Shown: piece after piece, positions 1 to 7,331 of the stretch
Layout of the letters: each line of letters opens with the position of its first letter
Position numbering within the stretch: position 1 is the first letter of the stretch
NCBI GenBank assembly: GCA_934373375.1
Contig: CAKROP010000036.1
Span: forward strand, 1 to 11,992
Direction: 5' to 3'
Origin: an uncultured Anaerosacchariphilus sp.
Lineage (GTDB): Bacteria > Bacillota > Clostridia > Lachnospirales > Lachnospiraceae
DNA: 11,992 bases
The notes under the pieces: generated by a model
What the model saw: the letters and a program-made list of their open reading frames with translations, nothing else
Databases searched by the model: none
What the model was told of the DNA's origin: nothing
Translations under genes and position numbers: made by a program

Positions 1-1
1 C

Positions 2-1327
2 GATGTGAAGAAGGCTATCGCTGCCATGAAGAAGGCGGCTGACGCGCTGGTAGAGTCTGAACTGACCGCAGAGGCTATCACCGACAAGAGCGGTATGAGC
101 GCAGATGCGCTGTACAGCGAGAGTAACGTGGCGAGCAAGCTGGTGGATGGCGATGAGACCAACTACTGGGAGTCCCCGTACTACGGAAGCAACGTTGGAC
201 TGCCGAAGGAGATTACCCTGGCTCTGGGCGACGCATACAACCTGGAGAAGGTAGAAATCGTGAAGAATACCGGCAACGGTAAGGTAACCGATTATGAGGT
301 GCAGGTAAGCACAGATGGCGAGAATTTCTCATCAGTAGGAAGAAAGACTGTAGAAGAGAATGAGATGAGATCCGGCATCCGTATGGAGCAGGCAAACATC
401 ACGCACGTAAAGGTTATCATCCACGGAGCAAAGACCGGCGGCAGGGATGTAGATTATGCACGTCTGTCCGAGATCAACTTCTATGGTAAGAAGGTAGTAG
501 AGCCGGCTGACAAGAAAACTCTGACCGAGACCGTAGACAAGTACAAGGATCTGACGCAGGAGAACTACACCGACGAGACCTGGGACGCATTTGCAAAAGC
601 TCTGAAGACAGCACAGAATGTACTGGCAGACGAGAACGCGACACAGGAGACTGTAGACGCAGCTGTAAAGACACTGAACGACGCATACAAGGGTCTGGTG
701 AAGAAAGAATTACCGAATCCGGATCAGCCGGTTGTGAAGGATGCACTGAAGGCAGCAGTTGACAAGAATGCAGACAAGAAGCAGGGCGACTACACAGCAG
801 ACAGCTGGGCGAAGTTCTCCGTAGCTCTTGCACATGCACAGACTGTACTGAATGACCCGAACGCAACCGCAGATCAGGTAAGCGCAGCACTGAAGGGTCT
901 GGAAGAGGCAGCCGCAGCACTGACCACAGGTCAGTCCCCGGCAGCAAAGGATGAACTGCAGGCTGTATACAACGGCAATAAGGACAGAGAGAAGAAGGAC
1001 TACACAGCAGACAGCTGGAAGGCATTCTCTACTGCTCTGAGCAATGCTGAGAAGATTCTGAAGAACCCGAACGCTACTTCTCAGGAAATCAGCGATGCGC
1101 TGAACGCTCTGAAGACTGCAGTAGCAGATCTGAAGACTGTGACCGAGAAGAAGGATGAGGACAATAAGAAACAGAACTCCTCCGGAAGCTCCGGCAGCTC
1201 CAAGTCCAACACCACGGGCACCACTTCTGCACAGACCGGTGATACTGCACAGCCGCTGCTGTACGTGGTACTGATTGCAGCCGCAGCAGCTGTACTGGCG
1301 CTGATTCGCAGAAAAAGAATGAAATAA
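2..1327 (+). CDS. C-terminal part of a large cell-surface protein: discoidin-like domain, three FIVAR domains, sortase-type tail (5' truncated)
   Basis: The frame is open to the left edge, so the true start and the presumed N-terminal catalytic region lie outside the window. Numbering from the codon at position 5, residues 20-162 resemble an F5/8 type C (discoidin, CBM32-like) sugar-binding domain: a SKLVDGDETNYW segment, beta-strand pattern, and VKVIIHGAK near its end. Residues 169-233, 243-308 and 313-378 are three FIVAR-like helical repeats with the YTxxxWxxFxxAL and NATxxxVxxAL signatures. A Ser/Gly/Thr-rich linker (about 380-408) follows, then QTGD (410-413), a hydrophobic stretch (416-434) and the basic tail RRKRMK. 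That is the layout of an LPxTG-like sorting signal in a degenerate form. Many gut Lachnospiraceae glycosidases that act on host or plant glycans end this way, so a surface glycan-degrading enzyme is likely, but the catalytic domain is not seen. The architecture is clear; the enzymatic identity is unknown. Confidence 0.85.
   Translation, partial: DVKKAIAAMKKAADALVESELTAEAITDKSGMSADALYSESNVASKLVDGDETNYWESPYYGSNVGLPKEITLALGDAYNLEKVEIVKNTGNGKVTDYEVQVSTDGENFSSVGRKTVEENEMRSGIRMEQANITHVKVIIHGAKTGGRDVDYARLSEINFYGKKVVEPADKKTLTETVDKYKDLTQENYTDETWDAFAKALKTAQNVLADENATQETVDAAVKTLNDAYKGLVKKELPNPDQPVVKDALKAAVDKNADKKQGDYTADSWAKFSVALAHAQTVLNDPNATADQVSAALKGLEEAAAALTTGQSPAAKDELQAVYNGNKDREKKDYTADSWKAFSTALSNAEKILKNPNATSQEISDALNALKTAVADLKTVTEKKDEDNKKQNSSGSSGSSKSNTTGTTSAQTGDTAQPLLYVVLIAAAAAVLALIRRKRMK
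509..1138 (+). repeat. Three tandem FIVAR-type protein repeats
   Basis: Three imperfect units of about 65 codons lie at roughly 509-703, 731-928 and 941-1138. Units 2 and 3 are closest to each other: a 21-base stretch coding for DYTADSW is identical at 788-808 and 998-1018. The pattern indicates internal duplication. FIVAR repeats act as stalks or sugar/protein-binding spacers in wall-linked enzymes of Gram-positive bacteria. Copy number could vary between strains through recombination at the identical DNA segments. Confidence 0.8.
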
Positions 1328-1373
1328 AAAGCAACAATCTAAAGTAACAAGTTAAGTTTTTCCACCTTATTCA

Positions 1374-1416
1374 GGAAGACCGGCTTTCGTGCCTCTGGCG
1401 CGGAGGCCGGTCTTCC
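1374..1416 (+). terminator. Candidate terminator hairpin after the surface protein gene
   Basis: A perfect 11-base stem, GGAAGACCGGC (1374-1384) with GCCGGTCTTCC (1406-1416), encloses a 21-base loop. The hairpin lies 47 bases after the stop codon and before the next promoter, as expected for a terminator. However, the 3' side reads CTATTCC rather than a run of T, and neither strand has a proper T-tract. It may therefore work poorly as an intrinsic terminator, or act as a 3'-end stabilising hairpin. Confidence 0.55.
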
Positions 1417-1472
1417 CTATTCCAGATTGTTCCCATCAGGCCACAGTGTTGCCGTCTTTGTGAAATCACAGC

Positions 1473-1501
1473 TTGAAAATTTCCGGAAAATGTGGTATCT
1501 T
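1473..1501 (+). promoter_or_regulatory. Sigma-A-type promoter for the peptide transport operon
   Basis: TTGAAA (1473-1478) and TATCTT (1496-1501) are separated by 17 bases. A TG at 1493-1494 makes an extended -10 element. The predicted start of transcription is near 1508, giving a leader of about 70 bases before the ATG at 1578. This placement also argues against any protein start at 1473, since that codon is part of the -35 box. No clear operator palindrome was seen around it. Confidence 0.6.
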
Positions 1502-1577
1502 ATTAAACATATGTTATCGCACACAAGTATTAACGCGTCGATACTTTATGAATGCAAAGCGAAAAAGCGAGGAAAAC

Positions 1578-2570
1578 ATGAGTCAGGCAGAGACGATATT
1601 AGAAATCAAAGATTTATGCGTGGAATTCCAGACTGTTGAGGGCACCGTACACGCGGTCGATCATCTGAATTACACCTTACATAAAGGCGAGAAGCTGGGC
1701 ATCGTAGGCGAAAGCGGAAGCGGCAAGAGCGTATCCTCTCTCGGCATGATGCAGCTGATCCCGAACCCGCCCGGACGGATTACCGGAGGAGAGATTCTTT
1801 ATCATGGAAAGGATCTGGTGAAGGCATCTGAGAAAGAAATGCAGAAGATCCGCGGAAATGAGATTTCCATGATTTTCCAGGAGTCTATGACTTCCTTAAA
1901 TCCGATTATCAAATGCGGCAAGCAGATCGCGGAATCCCTGCGGCTTCACCGTGGAATGAAGAAAAAAGAGGCCATGGAAGAGGCAGTGCGGATGATGCGG
2001 GCGGTGGGCATTGCGAACCCGGAGGTCCGGGCCCATGAATATCCCCATCAGATGTCCGGCGGTATGCGCCAGCGTGTCATGATTGCCATGGCTCTGGCCT
2101 GTCAGCCTCAGATTCTGATTGCGGATGAGCCCACGACAGCACTGGACGTGACTATTCAGGCCCAGATTCTCGACCTGATCCGGGAGCTGAACGAGAGCAT
2201 GGGAACCTCCGTCGTCTTCATTACCCACGATCTGGGCGTAGTCAGCGAGCTGTGCGATACGGTGATCGTCATGTATACCGGCCACATCGTGGAGCAGGCT
2301 CCGGTGAAGGAGCTTTTTGAGAGTCCGAAGCATCCGTATACCAAGGGACTTCTGAACGCCATCCCGAAGATTACCAGGGAACGGAATCCTCTGGAGACCA
2401 TCGAGGGCATGGTGCCGAACCCCACCGAGCGTATTGAGGGCTGCAGCTTTTCTCCCAGATGTCCCTATGCCACCGACCAGTGCAGGAAAGCGGAGCCGCC
2501 CATGGCGGAGCTTTCCGATGGACGCCTGGTGCGCTGCTGGCAGTATGCGAAAGAGAACGAGGAGGCCTAA
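1578..2570 (+). CDS. dppD: Peptide ABC transporter ATP-binding protein, DppD/OppD type
   Basis: One of the two cytoplasmic ATPases that drive peptide import. The start at 1578 is chosen because GAGG sits 5 bases upstream; in-frame codons at 1548 and 1473 lack a ribosome site, and 1473 lies in the promoter. The protein is 330 residues, normal for the family. Visible motifs: Walker A GESGSGKS (44-51), Q-loop Gln101, signature MSGGM (159-163, a usual DppD/OppD variant of LSGGQ), Walker B ILIADEP (179-185, Glu184 catalytic) and switch His217. The C-terminal oligopeptide-transporter extension (about 235-325) carries four cysteines, 289, 295, 302 and 320. It is first in the operon; its stop is 6 bases before the next start. 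Whether the substrate is di- or oligopeptide cannot be read from an ATPase, so the symbol is by type only. Confidence 0.93.
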   Translation: MSQAETILEIKDLCVEFQTVEGTVHAVDHLNYTLHKGEKLGIVGESGSGKSVSSLGMMQLIPNPPGRITGGEILYHGKDLVKASEKEMQKIRGNEISMIFQESMTSLNPIIKCGKQIAESLRLHRGMKKKEAMEEAVRMMRAVGIANPEVRAHEYPHQMSGGMRQRVMIAMALACQPQILIADEPTTALDVTIQAQILDLIRELNESMGTSVVFITHDLGVVSELCDTVIVMYTGHIVEQAPVKELFESPKHPYTKGLLNAIPKITRERNPLETIEGMVPNPTERIEGCSFSPRCPYATDQCRKAEPPMAELSDGRLVRCWQYAKENEEA

Positions 2571-2576
2571 ATCAGG

Positions 2577-3554
2577 ATGGAAAATCAGAACAACGTATTG
2601 ATGGAAGCCGACCATGTGAAGGTATATTTTAAAGGAAAAGACAAAAAATCAGGTACGGTCAGGGCTGTGGACGATGTGAGCTTTCAGATCATGCGGGGCG
2701 AGACCTTCGGTGTGGTGGGCGAGAGCGGCTGCGGCAAGAGTACCCTGGGACGTTCCTTGGTGCGGCTTTTGAAGCCCACGGGCGGCCATATTTACCTGGA
2801 TGGCACGGATATCGCGGGCTTAAAGGGAAAAGAGCTTAAAAATATGCGGAAAAAGGCCCAGATCATTTTCCAGGATCCGTCGGCCTGCCTGAATCCCCGA
2901 AGAACCGTAAAGCAGATACTCATGGAGCCTTTCGAGATTCACGGCATGAAGGGGCAGATGGATGTGGACGCCCGCATCAAGGAGCTGATGCATCTGGTGG
3001 GTCTGGATACCTATCATCTGAGCCGTTATCCCCATGAGCTTTCCGGAGGCCAGAAGCAGCGAATCGGTATTGCGAGAGCCCTGGCTTTGGAGCCGGATAT
3101 TATCATCTGCGACGAGGCGGTGTCCGCTCTGGATGTGTCCGTACAGGCTCAGGTGTTGAATCTACTACAGGAATTAAAAGAAAAGTTAGGACTGACTTAC
3201 TTCTTCATTTCCCATAACCTGAATGTGGTCTATCAGGTCAGCGACCGGGTAGGCGTCATGTATCTGGGGAAAATGGTGGAGATCGCGAATTACGATCAGT
3301 TATATGAGAAGCGCTATCATCCCTACACAGAGGCCCTGCTGTCGGCCATTCCCCAGGTGGGAGAGGGTGGCGTTAAGCGTATCCATCTGGAGGGAGAGGT
3401 TCCAAGCCCTTCTAATCCGCCGACGGGCTGCCGGTTTCATACCCGGTGTCCTAAGGCTTGTGACCGGTGTAAGACAGAGGTTCCCGAGCTTCGGGAGGTG
3501 GAGACAGGACACTATGTAGCCTGTCATCTGTATGAGGGTCCGGATAAAAAATAA
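2577..3554 (+). CDS. dppF: Peptide ABC transporter ATP-binding protein, DppF/OppF type
   Basis: Second ATPase, expected to pair with the preceding one on the permease dimer. The start at 2577 has AGGAGG at 2560-2565, inside the end of the upstream gene, which suggests translational coupling. The 325-residue protein shows Walker A GESGCGKS (48-55), Gln99 in the Q-loop, LSGGQ (155-159), Walker B with Asp179-Glu180 followed by AVSALD (a form common in OppF proteins), and switch His213. The C-terminal extension has cysteines 285, 291, 298 and 316 with exactly the same spacing as in the DppD-type protein, plus an extra Cys295. The gene is complete and shows nothing broken. A hairpin separates it from the next gene. 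Confidence 0.93.
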   Translation: MENQNNVLMEADHVKVYFKGKDKKSGTVRAVDDVSFQIMRGETFGVVGESGCGKSTLGRSLVRLLKPTGGHIYLDGTDIAGLKGKELKNMRKKAQIIFQDPSACLNPRRTVKQILMEPFEIHGMKGQMDVDARIKELMHLVGLDTYHLSRYPHELSGGQKQRIGIARALALEPDIIICDEAVSALDVSVQAQVLNLLQELKEKLGLTYFFISHNLNVVYQVSDRVGVMYLGKMVEIANYDQLYEKRYHPYTEALLSAIPQVGEGGVKRIHLEGEVPSPSNPPTGCRFHTRCPKACDRCKTEVPELREVETGHYVACHLYEGPDKK

Positions 3555-3556
3555 CG

Positions 3557-3581
3557 GAGACAACGCCCGCCAGGGCGTCTC
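3557..3581 (+). other. Intercistronic hairpin between the ATPase and binding-protein genes
   Basis: GAGA (3557-3560) and CGCCC (3564-3568), split by a CAA bulge, pair with GGGCGTCTC (3573-3581) around the loop GCCA. No T-run follows, so full termination is unlikely. Such hairpins often protect or delimit mRNA segments. Here it lies 12 bases before the AAAGGAGG ribosome site of the binding-protein gene and could raise the stability of the downstream message after processing. Confidence 0.5.
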
Positions 3582-3607
3582 AATAGAGTTTAAAAGGAGG
3601 CAATATT

Positions 3608-5227
3608 ATGAAGAAGAAGTTTTTAGCTCTGGCACTGAGCCTGACTATGGTTCTCGGCCTGGCAGCCTGCGGCGGTGGAAGCGACAACGCGTCTTCTGAC
3701 GGAAGCAGCGCGGCAGCAGGAGATTCCGGCTCCAGCACCGTAGTGGTAGCCATGGGTTCCGGTTTTTCTACCCTGGATCCGGGATATGTCTATGAGAAAT
3801 ATCCGCCCATGATTGTAAACGCATGCTATGAGACCCTGTTCAAATTCTACAGCAACGACGGCGCTCCCGAGCCCTGTCTGGCTGACACCTACGAGTTCTC
3901 TGAGGACGGCCTGACCCTGACTGTGACCCTGAAGGACGGCATTACCTTCGCAAGCGGTAATCCCATGACCTCTGCGGACGTGGCCTTCAGCATCAACCGC
4001 TGCAAGAACCTGCAGGGCAACCCGGCCTTCATCGCGGATACCATCGACAGCATCGAGACTCCCGATGAGAAGACCATCGTTTTCCATCTGAATCAGCAGG
4101 ACAGCGCCATCCTTTCCAAGCTGACCTACAGCTCTCTGGCTGTACTGGACAGCGCGGTAGTAAAGGAGAACGGCGGAACCGACGCTGAGGACGCAGCCAC
4201 CACAGATACCGCACAGTCCTACCTGGATACCACCAGCGCAGGCTCCGGTATGTATGTGATGACCAGCTACACCCCGGACGAGGAAGTGGTTCTGGAGAAG
4301 AACCCGAACTACTGGGGCGAGGCAACCAACGTAGATAAATACATCATCAAGATCCAGCCGGATTCCAATACCCAGATGATGACTCTGTCCAGCGGTGATA
4401 TCGATGTGGCCATGAACATGACTGACGATACCATGGAAGAGCTGCAGGGCGCTGACGGCATCGAGATCATCAACGGCGCTACCAAGACCGTAGGCTTTGT
4501 GATGATGAACATGAACGAGACCTACAGCGGTCCCATGGCAAATCCGAAGGTACAGCAGGCAGTCCGTAAGGCTCTGGACTACACCGGAATCCAGACCATC
4601 TGCGGCGAGGGTACGCTGACACCCTATGACATCATTCAGGTGGGCTTCATGGGAAGCAAGGGTGAGAGAGCGGCTGATTACACCAACGTGGAAGAGGCAA
4701 AGGCTCTGCTTGCCGAGGCTGGTTACGCAGATGGCTTTGACGTGGATCTGACAGTATGCGATCTGGATATGGAGGGCGTACTCCTGTCTGATCTGGCCCA
4801 GAAGGTAAAGGACGATCTGGCACAGATCGGTATCAATGTAAATATCGTAGCGCAGCCCTGGGCAGCAGGCTATGGCGACGCTTACCGTGACGGAACCCTG
4901 GGCTTTACTGTAATGTACTGGGGAACCGATTACAACGACCCGAACGTACAGCTGGAGTTCCTGCCGGGCGGAGTGGTAGGACTTCGTGCAGGCTGGACGG
5001 CTGATATGAATCAGGAGCTGGCAGATATGTATCAGGAGACCATGGCGGCCACCGACAACGATGCACGTATCGCGGTTCTGGAGAAGATTCAGGACGCCAT
5101 GTACGAGGACGGTCCGTTCGTTATGATCGCACAGGCACCGGCACATATCGCTTACAACACCAGACTGAGCGGCGTAGGCATCTCCGATCCTTACGCGCTT
5201 GATCTGACACTGATTAACATTCAGTAA
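3608..5227 (+). CDS. dppA: Peptide-binding lipoprotein of the ABC transporter (SBP_bac_5 family)
   Basis: Extracellular, lipid-anchored receptor that captures peptides and delivers them to the permeases. The start at 3608 has a near-perfect AAAGGAGG (3593-3600) 7 bases away. A type II signal peptide is clear: MKKK, a hydrophobic core, and lipobox LAAC with Cys21 as lipid attachment site, followed by a Gly/Ser/Ala-rich tether to about residue 43. The mature 539-residue precursor has the family hallmarks, including SADVAFSINR (122-131), YEFSEDGLTLTVTLKDG (95-111), KNPNYWGEA (231-239) and WGTDYNDP (438-445). The last of these lies in the region where dipeptide- and oligopeptide-binding proteins contact the ligand backbone. 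Size and the DYNDP segment suit a DppA-like peptide receptor, but nickel or glycoside substrates cannot be excluded by eye. The peptidase gene downstream supports peptides. Confidence 0.92.
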   Translation: MKKKFLALALSLTMVLGLAACGGGSDNASSDGSSAAAGDSGSSTVVVAMGSGFSTLDPGYVYEKYPPMIVNACYETLFKFYSNDGAPEPCLADTYEFSEDGLTLTVTLKDGITFASGNPMTSADVAFSINRCKNLQGNPAFIADTIDSIETPDEKTIVFHLNQQDSAILSKLTYSSLAVLDSAVVKENGGTDAEDAATTDTAQSYLDTTSAGSGMYVMTSYTPDEEVVLEKNPNYWGEATNVDKYIIKIQPDSNTQMMTLSSGDIDVAMNMTDDTMEELQGADGIEIINGATKTVGFVMMNMNETYSGPMANPKVQQAVRKALDYTGIQTICGEGTLTPYDIIQVGFMGSKGERAADYTNVEEAKALLAEAGYADGFDVDLTVCDLDMEGVLLSDLAQKVKDDLAQIGINVNIVAQPWAAGYGDAYRDGTLGFTVMYWGTDYNDPNVQLEFLPGGVVGLRAGWTADMNQELADMYQETMAATDNDARIAVLEKIQDAMYEDGPFVMIAQAPAHIAYNTRLSGVGISDPYALDLTLINIQ

Positions 5228-5243
5228 GCTTCAGAAATACAGG

Positions 5244-5293
5244 ACGGCTCTTGCGGACGGAGGGGATTTCTCTTCCGTCCGAAAGCCGTTTTT
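5244..5293 (+). terminator. Intrinsic terminator inside the operon, after the binding-protein gene
   Basis: A two-part stem: outer ACGGCT (5244-5249) with AGCCGT (5284-5289), inner CGGACGGA (5254-5261) with TCCGTCCG (5274-5281). A T-run (5289-5293) follows at once. It begins 17 bases after the stop codon. Because the permease genes follow on the same strand with no clear new promoter, it most likely causes partial termination, keeping the receptor in excess over the membrane parts. Confidence 0.75.
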
Positions 5294-5451
5294 CCGAAAG
5301 CGGCGATTCCGAAGGCAGATATTGTCGTGAACGTCTGACGCACTCTGGACAGAGTGGGACGGCAGCGCTGACGAAAGTACCTGTTCTCCGTGGAAAATGG
5401 AAACGGGGCCGTGAGCGGAGCACGGCGGAAATAAGAAAAACGAGGTGGAAT
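5294..5451 (+). other. Structured leader upstream of the permease genes, no recognised RNA family
   Basis: This 158-base stretch has no gene-like reading frame of its own. The frame of the downstream permease stays open through it, but with non-membrane, low-quality sequence and no ribosome site. Several hairpins can form: CACTCT/AGAGTG (5341-5346 with 5351-5356), extended by CGTC/GACG (5332-5335 with 5358-5361); and CACGG (5421-5425), which can pair with either CCGTG at 5388-5392 or CCGTG at 5409-5413. I could not match it to a known riboswitch. It may be post-terminator leader RNA with regulatory folding, or simply decayed sequence. Confidence 0.35.
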
Positions 5452-6474
5452 ATGGAACGTCTGAAATTTATAGGAAAGAGACTGATTTATCTGGTCGTCA
5501 TGCTCTTCGGCGTGGCCACCCTGGTATTTATCCTGACAAAAATGATACCGGGCGACCCGACCGTGGCGAATTTAAGCCAGAGAGCCTTAAATGATCCCGA
5601 GGTTGTAGCAGCTTACCGGGCCAAATACGGACTGGATCAGCCGGTTTTCGTGCAGTATATCCTGTATATCAAAAATCTGCTGCATCTGGATCTGGGTACG
5701 TCCATCCGTACCAATAAGCCGGTGCTGGATGAGCTGGCCAGATGCTACCCGGCTACCATTGAGCTGGCGCTTTTCGCGATCATTCTGGCGGCGCTTTTTG
5801 GTATCCTGTTCGGCGTCATTTCCGCCATTAAGCGAAACAGTATCCTTGACCAGGTGGTGCGCGCCCTGTCTGTAACCGGCGTCAGCATCCCCAGCTTCTG
5901 GTTCGCCCTTTTAGTGCTGTATTTCTTCTATTATAAATTACATATTTTCCCAGGACCGGGCCGTTTAAGCAACAGCTTTTCCGCTCCGGCCACAGTGACG
6001 GGTATGTATGTCATCGACAGCCTGATCGAGGGCAATCCGGCCAAGGCGCTGGACGCCCTGCAGCATCTGATTCTGCCGGGACTGGTGCTGGCGGCCTTTA
6101 CCATGGGTCTGATTACCAGAACGACCCGGTCGAACCTGCTGGATGTCATGTCCACTGATTATATCCGTACGGCCAGAGCCAAGGGCTTAAGCCGTGTGGG
6201 ACTGATTGTACGCCATGCCCTGGGCAATGCGCTGATTCCGGTACTGACCGTCATCGGTCTGGGTCTTGGAAACCTCTTAGGCGGCATGGTACTGGTGGAG
6301 ACCATCTTCAACTGGCCCGGCGTGGGACAGTTTGCCTATGAGTCGGTGCTTTCCGTGGATTATCCGTCCATCATCGGAGTGGCGCTTCTGATAGCTTTGA
6401 ATTACATGGTGATCAATACGGTCGTGGATATTCTCTATGGCGTCATTGACCCGAGAGTGAGGTGCAACGGATGA
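5452..6474 (+). CDS. dppB: Peptide ABC transporter permease, DppB type
   Basis: Integral membrane subunit forming half of the peptide channel. The start at 5452 is chosen because GAGGTGG (5442-5448) precedes it and the protein then begins MERLKFIGKRLIY, the typical N-terminus with a first membrane segment at about 11-30. A longer reading from 5251 would add 67 residues of polar, unrelated sequence encoded by the terminator and leader. The 340-residue length matches DppB. Features: FILTKMIPGDP (26-36), the family's post-TM1 element; GTSIRTNKPV (82-91); several membrane helices (about 102-125, 145-162, 206-222, 260-285, 305-330); and the ATPase-docking EAA loop DYIRTARAKGLSR (236-248) followed by LIPV. 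Its stop overlaps the next start as ATGA, so the two permeases are translationally coupled. Confidence 0.92.
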   Translation: MERLKFIGKRLIYLVVMLFGVATLVFILTKMIPGDPTVANLSQRALNDPEVVAAYRAKYGLDQPVFVQYILYIKNLLHLDLGTSIRTNKPVLDELARCYPATIELALFAIILAALFGILFGVISAIKRNSILDQVVRALSVTGVSIPSFWFALLVLYFFYYKLHIFPGPGRLSNSFSAPATVTGMYVIDSLIEGNPAKALDALQHLILPGLVLAAFTMGLITRTTRSNLLDVMSTDYIRTARAKGLSRVGLIVRHALGNALIPVLTVIGLGLGNLLGGMVLVETIFNWPGVGQFAYESVLSVDYPSIIGVALLIALNYMVINTVVDILYGVIDPRVRCNG

Positions 6475-7307
6475 TTCGTTCAATCAAAAAAATGTTCAAA
6501 TCCAACTATTTATTTACTCTGGGCGTTATCATCTGTCTGGCCTGGATCCTGCTGGCGATTCTGGCGCCGGTTATTGCGCCCTATGATCCCATTGCCCAGG
6601 ATCTGACCCTGCGGCTGAAGGCTCCGTCGGCGGAACATCTTTTCGGCACGGACAACTTTGGCCGGGATATCTTCAGCCGTGTGATTTACGGCGGTCGGTA
6701 TTCTCTGCTGGCAGGCTGCCTGACGGTGGTGATCGCGGGCGTCATCGGTACCTTTTACGGAGCCATCGCAGGCTATGTGGGCGGCTGGGTGGACAATGTG
6801 ATGATGCGTCTCTCGGAGATGATTCTGTCCTTCCCGTCCCTGATTCTGGCCATGATCATCAACGCTGTGATGGGTTCCAACCTGTTCAACACCATGTTCG
6901 CCCTGGTCATCGTGGCCTGGCCCACCTATGCCAGACTCATGCGGAGCGTGGTCTTAAGCGTCAAGGAAAATGAATATGTGACCGCTTCCGAGGCACTGGG
7001 CGCGTCCCGGCTCCGGATTCTGTTGAAAGAAGTTATCCCGAACAGTATCAGCTCCGTGCTGATTATGGCGACCACCGATATCGGAAATCAGATCCTGATG
7101 TTCTCGACCTTAAGCTTCTTAGGCCTTGGCTCCGCGCCGCCTACGCCCGAGTGGGGCATGATGGTGTCCGACGGTGTGGGCTACTTCAATAAATTCTGGG
7201 TGGCAGGCTTCCCGGGACTGGCGATCTTTACCATGGCCGTGGGCGCGAACTTCATTGGCGACGGTCTGCGGGATCTGCTGGATCCGAAGCTGAGAAAGCA
7301 GTTTTAA
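6471..7307 (+). CDS. dppC: Peptide ABC transporter permease, DppC type
   Basis: Partner channel subunit. The start is set at ATG 6471, with GAGGTG (6459-6464) 6 bases upstream. A GTG at 6462 is in frame but lies within that ribosome site. The 278-residue protein has the OppC N-terminal segment with the first membrane helix (about 16-36) and APYDP (36-40). The family hallmark HLFGTDNFGRDIFSR follows at 56-70, then further helices and the EAA docking loop EYVTASEALGASR (168-180). LSFLGLGSAPPTPEWG (214-229) is the usual late signature of this subfamily. The 4-base ATGA overlap with the upstream permease fixes equal production. It ends directly before the peptidase gene, whose ribosome site begins within 10 bases of its stop. 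Confidence 0.92.
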   Translation: MIRSIKKMFKSNYLFTLGVIICLAWILLAILAPVIAPYDPIAQDLTLRLKAPSAEHLFGTDNFGRDIFSRVIYGGRYSLLAGCLTVVIAGVIGTFYGAIAGYVGGWVDNVMMRLSEMILSFPSLILAMIINAVMGSNLFNTMFALVIVAWPTYARLMRSVVLSVKENEYVTASEALGASRLRILLKEVIPNSISSVLIMATTDIGNQILMFSTLSFLGLGSAPPTPEWGMMVSDGVGYFNKFWVAGFPGLAIFTMAVGANFIGDGLRDLLDPKLRKQF

Positions 7308-7331
7308 ATGGCAAGAGAGGAGACGGAAGTT

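Noticed and set aside
474..1025. 183-codon minus-strand frame rich in Ser, Pro, Leu and Cys
   Set aside because: Antisense of the FIVAR repeats; its repetitiveness is inherited from them and it has no start signal.
1896..2615. 239-codon minus-strand frame across the first ATPase gene
   Set aside because: Shadow of the ATPase gene; low-complexity His/Leu/Gly-rich translation without family signal, and it crosses the junction between two + strand genes.
3623..5146. 507-codon open frame on the minus strand, antisense to the binding-protein gene
   Set aside because: It mirrors a well-supported gene whose codon bias avoids triplets that read as stops in this antisense frame. Its translation is Cys/His/Val-rich with no domain, and it has no ribosome site.
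5251..5451. N-terminal extension of the DppB-type permease by 67 residues
   Set aside because: The sequence encodes terminator and leader structure, gives a polar peptide unlike any permease N-terminus, and ATG 5452 has a proper ribosome site.
5294..5451. Known riboswitch (cobalamin, SAM, c-di-GMP, T-box) or RNase P/tmRNA-like RNA upstream of the permeases
   Set aside because: None of the conserved sequence elements of these families was found; it is kept only as an unassigned structured leader.
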